From Hydractinia symbiolongicarpus (lineage: Eukaryota; Cnidaria; Hydrozoa; Anthoathecata; Hydractiniidae): a stretch of 64,000 nucleotides of DNA. Of this stretch, positions 6,023-16,456 are shown piece by piece (positions within the stretch are counted from its first letter, which is position 1; every line of letters begins with the position of its first letter). Where the stretch lies: positions 7,442,001-7,506,000 of the forward strand of contig NC_079880.1 in the NCBI RefSeq assembly GCF_029227915.1. The letters run 5' to 3'. The position numbers and the translations under genes were made by a program. The notes beneath the pieces are model-generated. The model searched no databases. It was not told the DNA's origin and saw nothing but the letters and a program-made list of their open reading frames with translations.

Positions 6023-9000
6023 ATGATATCAGTCCAGGCATATCGTGCCAACATCGGTTCGTTTTATAATGTAGCTGCTATTCATTCCAGTAATGATATT
6101 AAGAATAAAACAAATTTCCACAGCCATACAGGAATGTTTTTTGACAATCTGGATAATAGCAACCACTTCATTTATTTTTTGAAAGTTTTTAGTTTATTAA
6201 TTTTTATGTGTTGTCTAAGCTGTAACATCAATCTTGCATGTTTGAAGTTACTGTTATTGTTATCAGGGGATATTGAAAGCAATCCTGGACCCTTCAATAA
6301 CAATGATATTGACTTCCAAATAGCACTACAAGAGTCTTATGCTGCCCATCTTTTAAATGAGTCAAATTCTGCAGACCATATAATTGCTTATGCTAGAAGT
6401 ATTGGTCTGTCAAATATAACATATCGTGAAGTGACAATAGGAGATGGCAACTGTTTTTATAGAGCAGTACTACAGCAACTTGATCGGCCTGAGATCAGAC
6501 AAATTGTCCCCTCTGAACTTAATTTCCAGAACCATGTTGAACTACGAGCAGCTGTGGTCAAATTTGTCCGTGAAAATAGCAACATAGAAATTTTTCAAAA
6601 TAGTAGGACCTTTTTAGTAAAAAGCCCTGAAGAGTGGGAACGCGACTTACAAATGCAGTCAAAACCTACTGTTTATGTTGACGAAATTTTCATACGAGCT
6701 GCTGCAATAATGCTGGGCGTTAACATTTTGATAACATCTGATACCAGTACTGCAATGCACCCATATACCCTTATTAGTCCTACTTATGATGAAACACATG
6801 ATATTGCCGGGGAACAGCAATTGGCACATCTATTGTCTGATGGTACCACTGCAGGTGCTTTTATTTTGCTTGGGAGAGTAAATAGAAATCACTACCAATC
6901 ATTGGTCTTTGATGACAATTTGAGCCTTCCTTCTGTTGCATCATCCCTACCACTCAGTCCACCTAAAAAAATTTCCTGTTTGTCATCAAATAATGTAATT
7001 CAACCTAAAGATACAACAAATAAAAAATGTGATAAAAATAAAGTGATTACTTTGATGGAAAAGCAAGATCTTCTAGTGAAAAAAGTAATGAAGTCTCGTA
7101 TTTCTGTTGTCATACAAAACAGACCTAAAAATAAAAAATTTTTTAATAAAGAACTTGCTCTAAAGCAAAAGTGTCTTCAGTTAAATGTTAAATATGAAGA
7201 ACCTGAAGTCAATGAGACAACTATCAAGACCAAAAGAAGGCGCAAGCGAATAACTTACAGATGCAAAAAAGCCGTTTGTAAAACACCTGTGGGTAAACAG
7301 AAAAATTCAAGTTTAAAAAAGCAGCCTGTGACACTGCCAATTACTACACACAATTTACAAACTACACACTCCATGTCAACAACTCAGTCAACGGCAACAA
7401 ATGTAACAACTACGCAGACAATACCAAAAAATTTGCCGACCACACAACAGCCAATACCAAAAGATTTACCAACCATACAACAGTCCATACCAACAAATTT
7501 GTCAACCCTACAGTCAATCTCGACAGTTGTCACAGGCAACCAGTCCAGTTATCAAGACAACATTTTGGAAAGTGAAACTGCCACCATTCATCAAAATCCC
7601 GATGTAGTGGCTGCTGTAATACAGTTTGAGGAAGGTGAGAAATTACATAGTTTATCAACCTGTAAAACTTGTCTTGAAACTCGCCCAGTATTTTATGCAA
7701 CACCTCCCATAAGACCTACTGCAAAAAATGAAACAAAACCAATTACTGTTAAGCCTTGGAAAATATTCAGCGATGGTAGGTGTGATAGGTGTCACAGGGA
7801 GAGTCTTAGTCGTTTTAAAAAGAATGTTAAGACACCTGCTAGATTTTCAGGTATACTGTCAGCTGATGATGACGACTTGGGTCCGTTACACGATAACATT
7901 CGTCATAATGATATGCATTTTTTACCAGTACCACCATATCTCCAAAATTTGACCATACTAGAAGTAGCATTAATTCGTCGTATTACTGTCATTATGAATA
8001 TACACCTCCTGCGGTATGGCATGCTTGCATCAAAAGGTCATTGCATCAGTTTTCCTCAAAGAATGCAAATTGCTACCGAACTGCCATCATTACTGTCAGA
8101 AGTTGGAATAGTGGTTATTAAAAAGAAAGGAAGTCAAAATTCAGTTCAACAGTATACTGTGCAAAGGGGTAAAGTTGAAAACGCATTACGGGGACTGTGT
8201 TTTGGATACCCAGAAGGGGGTGTTGAAGGTCCAGATACTAAAAATAAACATCAATACAATGGCTCTGATCACATTGACAAACCTTTAAAAGGACGCTACT
8301 TCCAGTTCCTGCCGAATGAATACTATAAGGATGTCTCAATAAAATATGACCGCATTCAAAATTTACCAGAGATGCGTTCTGAATTACCTGATTTGCCAGT
8401 TGTGGAATTGCCAAATATCATACCAGAAGGAGATAAGGGTCCTGCTGAAAATCAATTTCAACAAAACTTACCTGACGATGACGAGAGTATAACCCGTTCT
8501 GGTTTAGTTTGCCCGGTTGAACCTAAAGATGCTGACAAAGAGTTACGAATAGTACTGGAGAAGCTCTTGGGTTCTGAAGATGCAGTTAATCAAGCTCTTC
8601 AACATGGCACAGTTGCGAATGCAAATTTAGAATATACACGAGAACAGCCTATTCGGGAATTAAAAACTCCTGGGTTTTTTACTATGGCATACCCAACTGT
8701 TTTTATTAATGGAAATTGTGACTTAACTGTTCCAAGGTTAAATAAAATTAACTTTGAGGAATACATCGAACATATATATTATTGTTCTGATAATCGTGTA
8801 GCACGTCATCCGTACTTGAAATTTTTCTTATTAAATATGCGTTTGCGAATGCAAGCATTGCAGCAGGGTAGCTTTCTTGTTTCCCAACAATTAAATGATG
8901 CTCATCTCACAATCGCTGAACTTCGAGATAATTTACAAAATGATGATGATTCAGTTCCACGTAAAATTATTAGTATTGGAAAAAACCTGGTAAATACCGA

Positions 9001-12000
9001 TCCATACTGGAGAGACCAAAAAAAAAAATTGGATGCCATGCTGTTTTTTAGACGAAATGAATTTGGCGATTTACCAGCATATTTTGATACCAACAGTTGT
9101 GCCGAATTTCATTGGAAACCATTGCATGAACTACTTATTAAGTATTATGCGTTAATAAACAATGTAAACGAAGATGCTGTACGCCAGCAAATGGAAAGTG
9201 ATAATAAATTTAAGCGGGAAATGATTCTACAAAATCTTCATATTGTGACGCAGTATTTCGATGCAAGGACTATAAATTACTTCGCCACAGTTAGTAAGGA
9301 AGTATTTCAATATGATGACTATTGGTTGCGATATGAATTTGCTAAAAGTCGAGGTGAGATACATGGACACGCAATAATATCGTCATCTAAACATGCCCGG
9401 AAAGTCAAAACTATAATGGATAGCTTGTCTGATGATGTTGCAGACTCACAAGCATTAAAACCTGCAGCGCAAGAACTTCAAAATTGGTTACAAACAACAA
9501 ATGAAGACAGTAATGACATTTTTTCACCAATGTTTACTTCACTGCATCCTGCTGGTGGAAATGAAATTATAGATACTTCTGGAATTAGAACTTGGGTTCC
9601 AAACAAAGATCAATGGGCCAGACCAGAGGGGACTCAAGCTCCACCGGACCATAACCCATTGGCACAAGAACTTTCGGATGTTGCTAGTCATGAAGGTGGT
9701 ATAAAAGAGCAACATACCCATCTCGTGAACAGAATTGGCCTCCATAATTGTAATTCCAATTGTTTGCGTTATCGCCGTAAGAATAAAAAAGATACTGCTC
9801 CACAGAAGTACTGTCGCTTTCATTTTGGCGATCTTGATCCACAAACCAAAAAAACAAGTGGTAAAGAGATTCATCCTTTTAACGCTGTCATAACAGAGGG
9901 GGAACATCCTAGATATGAGGGACCACGGGATCATCCTCGCTTGATGATGCATGTAAAAACACGCCTACTTAGTTGGCTAGCAAATTGTGATAGTCAACCC
10001 ATTATCGATCAGAACCTTCTCGCTCTACAAAAATACATTGCTAGTTATGCTTGCAAAGGTGCTGCTTCAACGGAAGATTTAGTACATGTTTATCGCCATC
10101 TCATTGAAAACACTGATGATGGAAGCACTGTTAAAAATTTGGCTCAACGACTACTTCAAAAAATTGCGGGTTTAGTAGATGTTCCAGGTGCTGCGGCGGA
10201 TTTCATTAATAGTGGTGGTCGTCTGACTAGATGTACCAGGAATTTTCGATACATTGGTATCAGTGGTTTCCGAGCCTTGGATACGTCTGGTGAAGATGGA
10301 ACTGTTACAAAAAGTAGCGCATTAGACAAATACTTAAGTGATAAGCGGAGAGAAACTGAGCCAGAAATATCATTATGGAACTGGAGCAAAAAGTGTAATT
10401 GTACCTGCAAAGTAGATCACGTCCCAGTTTTTACAGGAATATCTACAAAACCTGTCTGGCCTGTTACTGAGGACTATGCAAAAGCTATGCTCATTATATT
10501 TTCTGTTGGAACGTGGCACAACACTGAAGATTTGAAGGGACAACATGAGTCATTTGCTGCTGCTTTGGCTTCCCTTGTTCAAACTGAAGAATGCCCATCA
10601 ATATTAATTGATTCATTGAAAGAGGCTAAACAATCATTCGATAAAAAAAGCGAGAGAACACAAAGTCACACCCGTGCAATCAATATTGAAACCAATACTC
10701 AGTCTTCGGATCAATCATCACAATATACAGATGCAAGTTCCCAATGTTCCCAAAATTCTGCCATTGCACAAATGAACATAGGTAGAGCAATAATGAGAGA
10801 TATTGCTAGGCACCATGTTGCTGATATCAATGAGCCAAATGTACAACAGGTTCTTCCTGATGGTGGGCCTACATTTAATTGGAATAATTATGCAATTCAA
10901 AGTTTTGGTAGTCAATGGCCAATTAATGCTGACTTATGGTTACAATCTATATCTGAAGAAGCAGAAAAAAATGAATTGCAGCATGCTGAAGAATGTACTT
11001 TACCCCAAATAAACATCTTAAATGCTAATGAATTACAAAGAACAGTCATTGGTATAAATCTTCAGCATTTATTACAAGTCGCAAAAGGAACTGTGCCAAC
11101 AGGTACCCAGCCAATACGTTTATTAATACAAGGAACAGCCGGTGTCGGGAAAACATTCATCATTACCGCGCTTACTAGAATCGTTCGTCGTATTTTTAAG
11201 CGAAATTCTGCTGTTATGAACTTGGCCCCAACTGGGGCAGCATCAGTCCTCATACCTAATGGTCGCACTATACACTCAATGACTCCACCACCACACAAAC
11301 TTAAAAAAGATAAGAATTTAAATTCTGTCCAGCTTTCTGACTATCCGTTGGGTGATGTAGCTCTAAGAAAGCTAAGAAAATATACAGGCATGCATGAAAA
11401 CAATGAACTGAAATTGATTCAACTTAATATTGATGAACGTAGCATGCAGTCGAAGCTTCTAGTGGCTTGGTGCAGCCAAAGATTATGTGAGGCAACAGGA
11501 GACTTTGATAATTATTATGGAGGTGTACCAACTGTCAATTTCTTTGGGGACCTTGGTCAACTTGGACCAATTCGTGCTTTGGATTTACATCAGCCGCCGA
11601 AACATGATGATTCCACAATCAACTTTGCTGGTTATGCAATCTATCGCTCATTTCAAGATGTTATTGTTCTTACAGAAACAATGCGCCAAGGACCAGATCA
11701 GTTGGCCCTTCTACAGCGGCTACTTAGAATACGCAATGGATCGATTACTCAACAAGACTGGCAAGATATAAATAGTCGTTATGAAAATGCTTTGCCCCAT
11801 GCCGAAAAATGTAACTTTTTGCATGGTCGCGTCCTTACATTAATGGAAACATGGAATGAAGTTAATGAAGAAAACCATAATAAATTAGCTAACCTTGGTG
11901 TGCCAGTTGCTGTTATTCCATCAAGAGGACGTGGTAAACATCACTCTTTAACTGATAAGCAACTGGGTCAAATACCACTAAGATCTTTAATGGCAGTTGG

Positions 12001-12676
12001 TGCAACTGTAATCCTTACCAAGAACCAAAAGGGTCTTACAGGCCTTGGCCTAAATAATGGTGCCATGGGAAAAGTAATTGCAATCCTTTATTCACCAAAT
12101 ATGTCACCACCTGAATTTCCAATAGCTGTTGTAGTCGATTTCCCAAATTATAAAGGCCCGTCATGGATTCAAGAACATCCGAAATGGATACCAATTACTG
12201 CGGTTGAAGGTCGATGTGAGTCTGATTGTTGCAGCAGAAATGGCCTGCCGTTAATGCCAGGATATGCAATAACTATTGGCAAAAGTCAGGGTATGTCAAT
12301 TGGAGATGGTAAAACTGCCACCCACATGCGTATCAAGTTACAACAATCAATTCAGATGGAAAAAAATAACCTTGGTACAGCTTACACTGCATTCTCCAGA
12401 TGCGAAAAAGAAAGAAATTGGGCACTTGTCGAACCAATTACTCAAGAACGACTCTTGTACATTAATACACATCCCCGTATGAAAGCCAGACAAGAGGAAG
12501 AGAAACGCCTGAAGGCATTATCGAATAAAACCGTCAAAAAATACAATATCACTATGGAAAAGTATATTAACTTGGTGAAAGAACTTGACCAGTTTTGTGA
12601 TGATGGTATTGAAGATGCAGTTTGTCCTTCACCATCTGTAAATTGCACATGTATAATATGCCTATCTCATTCATAA
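6023..12676 (+). CDS. Helentron (Helitron2-type) transposase: 2A peptide - OTU protease - HUH Rep - Pif1 helicase, 2217 aa
   Basis: An intact, intronless frame from ATG 6023 to TAA 12674; the nearest upstream in-frame stop is at 5960. Domains in order: a hydrophobic segment (about 49-80); a 2A motif GDIESNPGP (82-90) with the predicted skip between Gly89 and Pro90; an OTU cysteine-protease-like domain (about 133-297) with D141-G-N-C144 and the catalytic-type His290; a basic linker (about 340-430); a Thr/Gln/Pro-rich repeat (about 440-505); two Cys pairs (547/550, 587/590) like the zinc-binding region before Helitron Rep domains; the Rep nuclease with the HUH motif H1114-G-H1116 and the two tyrosines Y1338 and Y1342 in YIASYACKG; and a Pif1-like SF1 helicase with Walker A GTAGVGKT (1704-1711), DE (1804-1805), FGDLGQLGP (1841-1849), ETMRQ (1885-1889) and TAFSRC (2122-2127). 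These are the activities needed for rolling-circle transposition. OTU domains are known in Helentrons. All key residues are present, so the element may be recently active. Confidence 0.92.
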   Translation: MISVQAYRANIGSFYNVAAIHSSNDIKNKTNFHSHTGMFFDNLDNSNHFIYFLKVFSLLIFMCCLSCNINLACLKLLLLLSGDIESNPGPFNNNDIDFQIALQESYAAHLLNESNSADHIIAYARSIGLSNITYREVTIGDGNCFYRAVLQQLDRPEIRQIVPSELNFQNHVELRAAVVKFVRENSNIEIFQNSRTFLVKSPEEWERDLQMQSKPTVYVDEIFIRAAAIMLGVNILITSDTSTAMHPYTLISPTYDETHDIAGEQQLAHLLSDGTTAGAFILLGRVNRNHYQSLVFDDNLSLPSVASSLPLSPPKKISCLSSNNVIQPKDTTNKKCDKNKVITLMEKQDLLVKKVMKSRISVVIQNRPKNKKFFNKELALKQKCLQLNVKYEEPEVNETTIKTKRRRKRITYRCKKAVCKTPVGKQKNSSLKKQPVTLPITTHNLQTTHSMSTTQSTATNVTTTQTIPKNLPTTQQPIPKDLPTIQQSIPTNLSTLQSISTVVTGNQSSYQDNILESETATIHQNPDVVAAVIQFEEGEKLHSLSTCKTCLETRPVFYATPPIRPTAKNETKPITVKPWKIFSDGRCDRCHRESLSRFKKNVKTPARFSGILSADDDDLGPLHDNIRHNDMHFLPVPPYLQNLTILEVALIRRITVIMNIHLLRYGMLASKGHCISFPQRMQIATELPSLLSEVGIVVIKKKGSQNSVQQYTVQRGKVENALRGLCFGYPEGGVEGPDTKNKHQYNGSDHIDKPLKGRYFQFLPNEYYKDVSIKYDRIQNLPEMRSELPDLPVVELPNIIPEGDKGPAENQFQQNLPDDDESITRSGLVCPVEPKDADKELRIVLEKLLGSEDAVNQALQHGTVANANLEYTREQPIRELKTPGFFTMAYPTVFINGNCDLTVPRLNKINFEEYIEHIYYCSDNRVARHPYLKFFLLNMRLRMQALQQGSFLVSQQLNDAHLTIAELRDNLQNDDDSVPRKIISIGKNLVNTDPYWRDQKKKLDAMLFFRRNEFGDLPAYFDTNSCAEFHWKPLHELLIKYYALINNVNEDAVRQQMESDNKFKREMILQNLHIVTQYFDARTINYFATVSKEVFQYDDYWLRYEFAKSRGEIHGHAIISSSKHARKVKTIMDSLSDDVADSQALKPAAQELQNWLQTTNEDSNDIFSPMFTSLHPAGGNEIIDTSGIRTWVPNKDQWARPEGTQAPPDHNPLAQELSDVASHEGGIKEQHTHLVNRIGLHNCNSNCLRYRRKNKKDTAPQKYCRFHFGDLDPQTKKTSGKEIHPFNAVITEGEHPRYEGPRDHPRLMMHVKTRLLSWLANCDSQPIIDQNLLALQKYIASYACKGAASTEDLVHVYRHLIENTDDGSTVKNLAQRLLQKIAGLVDVPGAAADFINSGGRLTRCTRNFRYIGISGFRALDTSGEDGTVTKSSALDKYLSDKRRETEPEISLWNWSKKCNCTCKVDHVPVFTGISTKPVWPVTEDYAKAMLIIFSVGTWHNTEDLKGQHESFAAALASLVQTEECPSILIDSLKEAKQSFDKKSERTQSHTRAINIETNTQSSDQSSQYTDASSQCSQNSAIAQMNIGRAIMRDIARHHVADINEPNVQQVLPDGGPTFNWNNYAIQSFGSQWPINADLWLQSISEEAEKNELQHAEECTLPQINILNANELQRTVIGINLQHLLQVAKGTVPTGTQPIRLLIQGTAGVGKTFIITALTRIVRRIFKRNSAVMNLAPTGAASVLIPNGRTIHSMTPPPHKLKKDKNLNSVQLSDYPLGDVALRKLRKYTGMHENNELKLIQLNIDERSMQSKLLVAWCSQRLCEATGDFDNYYGGVPTVNFFGDLGQLGPIRALDLHQPPKHDDSTINFAGYAIYRSFQDVIVLTETMRQGPDQLALLQRLLRIRNGSITQQDWQDINSRYENALPHAEKCNFLHGRVLTLMETWNEVNEENHNKLANLGVPVAVIPSRGRGKHHSLTDKQLGQIPLRSLMAVGATVILTKNQKGLTGLGLNNGAMGKVIAILYSPNMSPPEFPIAVVVDFPNYKGPSWIQEHPKWIPITAVEGRCESDCCSRNGLPLMPGYAITIGKSQGMSIGDGKTATHMRIKLQQSIQMEKNNLGTAYTAFSRCEKERNWALVEPITQERLLYINTHPRMKARQEEEKRLKALSNKTVKKYNITMEKYINLVKELDQFCDDGIEDAVCPSPSVNCTCIICLSHS

Positions 12677-12689
12677 TGATAATTACAAT

Positions 12690-13400
12690 CTGAATTCACC
12701 TATTTTGCAGACAATCACAATCTTGGCCCCTAAAAACCATTCTAATCTGAACAAGGTGCAAATGCAACCTGAACAAGGTGGATTGACATTACAGCATTAT
12801 ACTGATTATTAATGGTGTTGTTGGAGGTGGAGGTGGAGGGTCATAACACAGCCTAACAAAGGTCTGTGATTGTTACATTAACCATGGATACATTTGATAT
12901 CCAGTTGCATATCTATTTCATCCGTATCACATCGATCATCATACCACAATACCATACCGTTTTGACTTATCGCAATCAACATAATCGTCTGTACCCTACC
13001 AATCATACCACAATTACCATACTGCATGACTGAATTCAACCTTGCATTAACATTACACCTTTGTGCTGATTATTAATGGCGTTTAGGCCAATTGCAACCT
13101 GAACAAGGTGAACATTACAGCTTTATGCCTATTATTAATGGCGTTGCTGGAGGTGGAGGTGGAGGGTCATAACACAGCCTAACAAAGATCTGTGATTGTT
13201 ACATTAACCACTGATGCATTTAATATCCAGTTGCATATCTATTTTATCCGTATCACATCGATCGTCATACCACAATTACCGTACCATTTTGACTTATCGC
13301 AATCAACATATCGTCTGTACCCTACCGATTATCATACCACAATTACCATGCCACATGACAGAATGCAACCTGAACAAGGTGCATTTCTAATACAGCTTTG
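12690..13400. repeat. 326-bp direct repeat downstream of the Helentron ORF
   Basis: A GGAGGTGGAGGTGGAGGG word followed by TCATAACACAGCCTAACAAAG begins at 12823 and again at 13149, and the following 170 bp also match (TGTGATTGTTACATTAACCA, then CCAGTTGCATATC). The sequence is non-coding. This is the first layer of the tandem-repeat field that follows the ORF and probably forms the element's 3' non-coding region. Confidence 0.7.
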
Positions 13401-13626
13401 TGCTGATTGTTAATGGCGTTGTAAGCCAATTGCAACCTGAACAAGGTGCATTAATATTGCAGCTCTGTGCTGATTATTAATGGCATTGTAAGCCAATTGC
13501 AACCTAAACGAGGTGCATTAACATTACAGCTTTGTGCTGATTATTAATGGCGTTGTAAGCCAATTGCAACCTGAACAAGGTGCACATGCAACCTAAACAA
13601 GGTGTGCATTACAGCATTGAGCTGAT
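13340..13626. repeat. Minisatellite, unit about 67 bp (GCAACCTGAACAAGGTGCA type)
   Basis: About four units contain CAATTGCAACCTGAACAAGG, a GCATTAACATTACAGC core and TGCTGATTATTAATGGCG, for example with GCATTA at 13448 and 13515. Related units recur at 12760-12815, 13085-13140, 14500-14670 and 14985-15080. Confidence 0.7.
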
Positions 13627-13627
13627 T

Positions 13628-14970
13628 GCACAATTTTTTTTATAAGCAACTTAGGATTGTAGTCAGATCTTAAGTTATTTTTTACCCAATACCCAGGTCT
13701 GAAGGTTCTTAATGGTTGTTTAATTTTATTTAACTAATTTTGGTAATATATCTAAACGGGGGAAATGAAAAGAAGTCATATTGCTGTTAAAAAAAAAATT
13801 CTTGAAAAAAAACTGAGAAGTTTTTTAGTTTTCTTTTGTTCAAAAAGTGTGTCTTTTTTCTATTTTCTTAAAAGAAAAAAAATTTTTGCTTATGCTTTTA
13901 TTTGTACAAAACTAAATTTTTTTAAAATTCAGTTTAGTTGCTTATAAAAAGAATGTGTATTAACATAAAGGTTTAAATTCAAAACCTTACCATACATACA
14001 GCCTTATCGCAATCAACATATTGTCTGTACCGTCCCTGTCATACCACGATTACCGTGCTGTTTTGACTTATCGCAATCAAAATCTCGTCTTTACCTTATT
14101 GGTCATCATAACACAATTACCATACAATTTCGACTTTTTGCAATCAACATATTGCCTTACCGTACCGATCATCATACCACAATTACCATTTCGACCTAAA
14201 GGATTCAACATAAATCGTCAGTACCCATCATACCACAATTACCATACCGTTTTCACTTATCGCAATCAACGTATCGTCTGTACCTTACCGATCATCATAA
14301 CACAATTACCATACCCTTTCGATTTACCAGATTCAACATATCGCCTGCACCCATTATACCACAATTACCATACCGTTTCGACTTATCCCAATCAACATAT
14401 CGTTTTACCATACCGATCATTGTACCACAATTACCATACCCTTTCTACTTACCAGATTCAACATATTGTCTGTACCCATTATATCACAATTACTTAAACA
14501 AGGTACATTAACATTACAGCTTTGTGCTGATTATTAATGGCGTTGTAGGCCAATTGCAGCCTGAACAAGGTGCATTAACATTACAGCTTTATGCTGATTA
14601 TTAATGGCGTTGTAAGCCAATTGCAACCTGAACAAGGTGCACATGCAACCTGAACAAGGTGCATTACAGCATTGAGCTGATTGCACAATTTTTTTTATAA
14701 GCAAATTGGATTTTGGTCAGATCTCATGTTATTTTTTAGTCAATATCTAAGTCTTATTTTTGTTAAACATATATATAATAAACGGGAAAAAGAAACTAAG
14801 TCATATTTTGGTAAAAAAGATATTTCTTAAAAATAAACTGAAGTGTGCAAAAAAAATTATTCTTGCTTGTGCTTATATTTGTCCAGAACTAAAATTGCTT
14901 AAAACATTTCAAATCCAGTTCAGTTGCTTAAAAAATGAGTTGCTTATTGAAAAAAATTGTGTATTAACAT
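13628..14970. repeat. About 1.05-kb duplicated module within the 3' repeat field
   Basis: GCACAATTTTTTTTATAAGCAA starts at 13628 and 14683 (offset 1055). Both copies continue through an A/T-rich stretch with similar words (GTCAGATCT, AAGTCATATT, AGTTGCTTA). Between them lie a block of 55-67-bp units and a block of 67-bp units, so the field grew by duplication of compound modules. No coding function is seen; open frames here follow the repeat period. Confidence 0.6.
13995..14495. repeat. Minisatellite, units about 55-67 bp (CATACCACAATTACCATACC type)
   Basis: About eight imperfect units carry ACCACAATTACCATACC, TTCGACTTATCGCAATCAAC and ATATCGTCTGTACC. Single related units occur at 12925-13020 and 13235-13350. 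A 158-codon frame crosses this block only because some unit lengths are near multiples of three. Confidence 0.7.
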
Positions 14971-15249
14971 AATCCAATTTCAAAACCTGAACAAGGTGCA
15001 TTACTATTACAACATTATGCTGCTTATTACCTTATCGCACCATATGCAACCTAAACAAGGTGCTTTAACGTTACAGCATTATTCAGTCTCATCCGTACCC
15101 TACCGATCATCACAGCCCAATCACCCTACCATAATGACTTACAACAATCAACCTACCAGCCATCACACCTCAGTTACTGTAAGTTATGCAACATCAAGTA
15201 AACAATTACATCACCAAAATGGGGTAACTCTTTTTTACTTAAAATGTTA

Positions 15250-15586
15250 ATTGCAACATAAATCTGTCCTTTATTTTAGGTATGACCTGCTTAGTCCCAT
15301 TGGCTACCTTCTCGTGGTGCAGGTTGTCAAGAAGAGCTTGTAGACATATGACATTTTTACTTAGGATATTAAAATTTAATAAATACATGTTGTTTTGAAG
15401 TAGAGTAGAAATGTGTCTACACGCTCTTCAACCAACAGCCAGGGCAATAAAACTCTCTTTGCATGAAATGTTTGCAAACATTCTTTTTGTTTTAGTGCTT
15501 TTAACTCCCATTAAAAGGTGTTGTATTAGAAATTTACCTATCGCTTAATATTAGTTTTAAATTTATATTTAGTAATAATAATAATT
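15250..15586. other. Non-coding interval upstream of the three-exon gene
   Basis: AT-rich with no long ORF. It holds a possible splice acceptor (TTATTTTAG near 15280) followed by a short open stretch, which I could not connect to another exon. It may contain the 5' untranslated region and promoter of the gene at 15587. Confidence 0.35.
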
Positions 15587-16456
15587 ATGAATAACCAAGT
15601 TGTTGATGTAAGTATTTTCATAGTTTGCTTTTTACCTTTTCAATACTGAAATTGCATTTCTTTGATGCAAAATTTTGCATTCATATAAAGCTTTTTGTAT
15701 TAAAATTTAATACTGAGGAAGGTTTGAGACACATTTGTGTCCTATGTTTCTGTGTTATATCTTTACAGCAATTGCTAAAAAATTTGCCACATAACGGCGA
15801 TGTTACATAGACTAGCTGTTTCTATTTGGTTGGTTTCCTGACTGCCATAGATTGTCATCTCATTATACGTAATAGATAAAATTGTAATTGAAACAGCAAA
15901 TATATACTACCACTACTACTTTTAGCGGCCAAATGAGATAATATAAAACTTAGTTAGATTAGCATACGAGAATTAGCATATGAAAGTACAGTATTAAATT
16001 AATTTGAGAGGAATCTTTATGTAGGAGTTGAAACAGCGAGTTGATTTATTGGAGGGAAAAGTTGCTGAGTTAGAGGAGAAGGTTAAAGTAAGTTATGCAC
16101 TAGAAATAATTGCTTTGAAGTGTAGAATGTGGTAAAACAGTAAATATAACTTAATGAATGATTAGAAAAGTCGATCAACTTTGCATGTTTTCGGAAGTTT
16201 TGAATGTAGCACAATTGGATCGTGTTTTTAGGAATTATCAGCTGAGAAAAAGGACTTATCTTGGGACGCCTTCCGGGACTTTTGTTCCCTAAATAAATCT
16301 TTGGGAGCTTATATAAGCTCACAAAATTACAAGTCCTGGAAGGCGTCTGGTGGCTCCCGCACCTTCACGGAGGAGGACGATGTGCGGGAGCGGATGAAGC
16401 TGAAGAGGAGCAGTGGAAGTGGAAGAGGAAGAGGAAGAGGAGGGTATCGGTGGTGA
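15587..16456 (+). CDS. Three-exon gene for a small leucine-zipper, RG-rich protein (about 102 aa)
   Basis: Proposed exons: 15587-15607, 16025-16087 and 16232-16456, all phase 0. Donors are GTAAGT at 15608 and 16088; acceptors are TTTATGTAG ending 16024 and GTTTTTAG ending 16231. The best evidence is that a perfect heptad pattern continues across both junctions: a-positions V6, V13, V20, V27 and d-positions L9, L16, L23, L30, L37. Exon 3 then encodes a Trp/Phe/Tyr-containing middle, an acidic patch (EEDD), a basic stretch and a C-terminal GRGRGRGRGG tail ending in YRW and TGA at 16454-16456. RG-rich tails bind RNA and are arginine-methylated. AATAAA occurs at 16462 and 16706. The family is unknown to me. 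It sits inside the insertion, so it may be a captured host gene or an accessory gene. Exon 1 is the least certain part. Confidence 0.6.

Noticed and set aside
9539-9952. 137-codon minus-strand frame and other frames inside 6023-12676
   Set aside because: Shadows of the Helentron coding sequence, without motifs of their own.
14021-14497. 158-codon open frame
   Set aside because: It lies wholly within the 55-67-bp minisatellite; its periodic peptide follows the repeat and there is no promoter or domain.
15625-15810. 61-codon open frame with a good acceptor (TTACAG at about 15770)
   Set aside because: The non-ATG start, AT-rich composition and early stop after the acceptor give no support; it lies inside the proposed first intron of the gene at 15587.
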